The position numbers and the translations under genes are program-made. The notes under the pieces were generated by a model. The model was not told the DNA's origin. It saw only the letters and a program-made list of their open reading frames with translations, and did not search any database. Shown in pieces: positions 60,373 through 64,000 of a stretch of DNA of 64,000 bases (the stretch's first letter is position 1; every line of letters begins with the position of its first letter). The DNA is from Ichthyophonus hoferi (lineage: Eukaryota > Opisthokonta > Ichthyosporea > Ichthyophonida > Ichthyophonidae): positions 169,583 through 233,582 of the forward strand of contig NAOQ01000055.1 of assembly GCA_002751075.1 (NCBI GenBank), written 5' to 3'.

Positions 60373-63300
60373 CTATTTACTAGTTGGTGGTTTTGTTATA
60401 CCAGGACGCAACCTAGCCGCTGGAGGCAGACGGTCCTTGTTCATCGTGGTGACCTTTTTAGGCACTAGCTTAGAATAGTCAATGTTGTGTTCTTCACACA
60501 GAGATTCCAGGGTAGCCTTGTCATGCTCTAGCCGTTTCTTTTGTGTCTCAAGACGTGTGTTTTGCTGCATATAAAAAACATTTACATCAACACAAGGGGA
60601 GAAAGAATAAAGAAAATTGTACAGAGAAATAAAAAAGGAGAAACCAAAAGCAAGTAATATAAATGTGGCAGGAGTAGGGTCAGATGTGGGCACCAGCCTG
60701 TACAGAAAGAGATTATAGAAGAAAACAAGACAGGCGTCTAAAATCAAATATTAACTTTTATTGCTTACTTGTATTAAAAACGTTTTAGCAGAATTATATA
60801 TACATCAACACATCCATGCATAGCAATAGAAAAGGAAAGAGAGATAGGAAGAAAAAATACGTGGAGGGGGATTAAGATGAGAAAAATAAACAAATAAATA
60901 AAACAGGTGTATATATATGCACACTAACCCCTTTCTTTCCAAATTATTTGTTTCATTTAAACAATTCATCTCCCTCACACGTCTCTTTCTCACTTTCAAT
61001 ATTTTTATAACCTTTTTCACACTCACATCCACTTTCTTTATATGTAAACACAATACATACTCACTTTCAATATAAATATTTAGTTTTGTATTCAATCTCC
61101 ACCATATCTTTCAGTACCTAGATCTCAATATGTATATATAAAAGTATAGAGATTAGCCAAGAGAGAGGCATGATAGACCAATCAATGCATACCTGCTGTA
61201 GATCGGATAAATTTTTCTTCACACTTTGAAGGTAGCGAATCTTCTGTGACATATTTCCATGTCCAGCCAGCCGCAAGTTCTCATCGGTTAGTTCAGCAAC
61301 CTTAGCAGTAAGTGCCTTTTGTACCTGTCAAGAATTGATAGAGTGAGTTAGTAGGTAGAGAAGAAGCATAAGCGGTACTTGAGACCGTGCGCAATGTATT
61401 AAGGAAAATAAATGTTAAAAATAAAATGAGAATGAAAGAAGACACATTTATTGCACAGGAAAAAGATGTAAGAGTATATAAATAATACAGGTGCAATTAT
61501 TAAGCACTGGCTACACAGTCATATATAGTTACATACATTAAGGTCATTCCTGCGTTCTTCCCTTGTTTTCTCTCTTTCCGACTCCATTTCTCTCACCTGT
61601 ATGAATTGTCTGTTGTAGTGAAGACATTTAATAGTTTTAGTTAGTAGTACTACTTTATACCTTAATACATATTTATGTAAAATATCATACATTTACACAG
61701 GAAAGAGAAGAAGTATACAGACAAAACAAGGTAACATTGATATATAAAGAATAAAATAATCAAACACACATGTAAATGAATATCCATTCAAATAATATAA
61801 TATAATATAACAGAGTATAATATAATAAAATATAATAAAGTATAGTATAATATAATATAATAACACATGTATGCAGACACATTAATACCTACCTATTTAA
61901 TTCCTCATTCTTTGTTTTTATTAGAGCATAATAGTTCTCATTCTCCGCTTTTACAAACTCAAAGTTTAATTTCTGAGGGATAAGCACCACCAACTTATTA
62001 GCAATCAGAATATAAAATATAACCAATAAGACCCATGAATTATCACAGTGGTTAACATATACAGCCCTCTTCTTTAAATTTAACGCTTATACTTCAATGG
62101 ATAAAGATCAGTTAACCTACAAGTGGTTAAGAAAGGAAGGGGATAATCACCTCTTGGGACAATTCCGACTCTATTGTTTGTAATTTAGAGTTTAATGCGG
62201 CAATCTCATTGGTCAGACCTGCAACAAGTAAATATATGGATGAGAGAAGAATCAGGCGATATATATGTATGTGTATGTGCAAGAGTGTGCGTGCACATAT
62301 AAATGAATCTAAAGTATACGTCAACCATGTGACTCCAAAAAGGTAAGAAGGATAAGAAAGAACAAAAAAAAGAAAGAAAGAAGCAAATAAAATTCTAAGA
62401 GAAAGATAAATGTATAAAAGATTGAATATTTACTCGGTGTAGAATAATCACAGGAAAGACATAAATAAATAGAGGGGTAACTTAATAGAACAAGATATAC
62501 AGAGATAAACAACAATAGAGAGTAATGTAATTATAACATAACATAACTTACTGGCTTTTATCTCCTCTTTCAGTCTGTCTGATTCTAACATATCACATTG
62601 TTTAGCCTTTAACTCCTGTAACAGCAATAACTGTATCAATACATGTACCTATCTCCTTTCTTATTCACATGCAGCCACATATTACCCCAACCACCTAATG
62701 GACAATGGAGGATCACTGATTTTCTATGCTTTCCATCTAGTAGTGTAGTTGTGACTGGCTGTGACCAAAAGTAACGATAACAATAATCATAACAGGTCCA
62801 TTTTACATCAATCAATTTAAAACCTATTGTACTTCAACCAATAGGCATTTCATGATCGAGTCTTTGGTTGCCTAGGTGGCCTGACACATGACTAATATCT
62901 ATTGGGCCTGGTTATCAATCAATTAATTAATTAATTAATTGCCTAGAATGGCCACGTTAAGTATAGACAATAATCTTTTAACCCATCCTGTAATACCATT
63001 TATGATATACATACTCATAAATTATGTAAATGAACGATTCAATGATTGCTATTATTATAAGTATTTAAATTTATTGTCAATTCTAAATTCTATAAGGACC
63101 TACAATGTACCAGAAACCCGGGTCGGGCTAATATATCTACACCGAATCCTAATCGTTTTGTACGGAACAGCAGATCATATGGAGCCCATATGTAATATTC
63201 CTCTTTCTTTTGAATGGAAAAGTAAAATAACAAAATCAGGAAATATTGGCTAAAATGACCTATATTCAAGAGAGGATAGGCCAGTACACTTAACCATAAT

Positions 63301-63921
63301 GCACAAGGGGAGCATAGTCATGCACCTCCGAATAATAGTAATGTGTTTTTTATAACAGAAGGGAATGCGCCCATACAAAGGAACTATGTATTTATGTATA
63401 TACTCCCTGTGTGCCTTGCTAGAAAGGTTATGATACAGAATAGATATTCAATAATAAATATTCATGCACATGTAGATATATGCGTACATATACACATTAC
63501 ACATACATACCTCTATTTGCGAATTCAGTTCTGACAGAGTTTTCTCCAAGGTTGCTGCTCGTGAGCTCAATTCTTCGCACCGATTAGCCTGTAAAAGAAA
63601 AACACGCATAGAAAGAGAGATAGAAAACAAAAAACATGAAATACGATAGAATATATGTATATGTAAATGTAGATGTATTGTAAGCAAGATTCTTTTCATT
63701 TTTCATTTTTCATTTTAAAAAAAAACACATACATATATCTGCCATTATGTAATAATCCGTCCTTTTTAAAGGATTAAAGAATACACAGAACAAAGTCTCT
63801 ACCTTTTCTTTAAGATGAGCAATCTCCGTATTCTTATGAGAAAGTGTTTTTTCCCATTCTTGGCTACACTCAGTAAAGGCTGCCTGTTCCTTTTGATGTC
63901 TGGTAGCAAGGGAGTTATATT
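60373..63921 (-). CDS. HMMR (RHAMM)/KIF15-type coiled-coil protein, C-terminal part, gene continues past the right edge
   Basis: Minus-strand exons in order: 63803-63921, 63511-63588, 62552-62615, 62151-62218, 61893-61972, 61537-61609, 61193-61324, 60373-60564; all GT-AG and in phase, giving 267 residues to the stop. Almost all of it is heptad-type coiled coil rich in Glu, Lys, Leu and Asn. Near the end comes ENLRLAGHGNMSQKIRYL, which matches the GHQN-x-KQKI motif of the HMMR C-terminal domain, also found at the end of KIF15. It is followed by a last coil and ESLCEEHNIDYSKLVPKK, comparable to the end of HMMR. In animals this module binds TPX2/spindle poles (HMMR) or the kinesin cargo end (KIF15). 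The missing 5' part would decide between them: a motor domain means KIF15. Confidence 0.65.
61797..61862. repeat. TATAA-type repeat in an intron of the HMMR-like gene
   Basis: Irregular ATAATATAATAT array of about 65 bases. Confidence 0.7.
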
Positions 63922-63930
63922 CTATTAATG

Positions 63931-64000
63931 TAGTACAGTATAGTACAGTATAGTATAGTATAGTATAGTATAGTATAGTATAGTACAGTATAGTATAGTA
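63931..64000. repeat. (TAGTA)n pentanucleotide repeat at the window edge
   Basis: Fourteen units of TAGTA or CAGTA, starting ten bases outside the first visible exon of the HMMR-like gene and running off the window. Confidence 0.9.

Noticed and set aside
1-64000. tRNA, rRNA, snRNA genes and CRISPR arrays
   Set aside because: I looked for box-B-like GGTTCGAATCC strings, Sm-site snRNA patterns and regular spacer arrays and saw none. The tandem arrays present have no unique spacers. A covariance-model scan would be needed to exclude small RNAs.

Overview
The window is nuclear DNA of an intron-rich, AT-rich eukaryote. Coding exons are clearly more GC-rich than the introns and intergenic DNA, which are full of TA, CATA and TAATA-type microsatellites. 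Nearly all genes are split by GT-AG introns of about 150-1,500 bases. The proteins look animal-like or holozoan (ARPC5 starting MSRNT, a U1A/SNF protein with a Pro-rich linker, an HMMR-type coiled coil). A cell with a sterol-glucosyltransferase-like GT1 enzyme and compact genes could be a unicellular opisthokont such as an ichthyosporean, but I cannot fix the species. At least one intron is a textbook U12-type AT-AC intron, so the organism should have a minor spliceosome.

Layout: 1-118 Ty1/copia relic (-); 1756-9999 CCT2 (+), TRiC/CCT chaperonin beta, 14 exons; 11136-14492 MFS transporter (-), 6 exons; 14493-20129 gene-poor; 20130-20687 unrecognised protein (+); 20688-25663 repeat-rich, with an inverted repeat around a gap; 25664-35659 GT1-family glycosyltransferase (+), about 15 exons; 36934-39505 ARPC5 (-), 4 exons; 40694-41500 COA3-like (+); 43577-47466 SNRPA/U1A (+), 6 exons; 51921-54145 TSR2 (+), 5 exons; 60373-63921 and beyond, C-terminal half of an HMMR/KIF15-like coiled-coil protein (-), open at the right edge.

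Most genes are unrelated housekeeping genes: protein folding, actin nucleation, cytochrome oxidase assembly, splicing and ribosome biogenesis. They form no operon or pathway cluster. I rebuilt the exon structures by hand, checking splice phase and family length. CCT2 gives 535 aa and ARPC5 gives 151 aa, the same lengths as the human proteins as I recall them. The most interesting signals are the AT-AC intron in ARPC5, three GC-AG introns among about 52 inferred introns, strong enrichment of CCAAT/ATTGG pentamers in introns, several perfect hairpins, and the inverted repeat at 22.4-23.2 kb. Three runs of N are present (5855-6252, 22574-23006, 33942-34659). The first is flanked by a noisy duplicate of a CCT2 exon and is almost certainly an assembly artefact.
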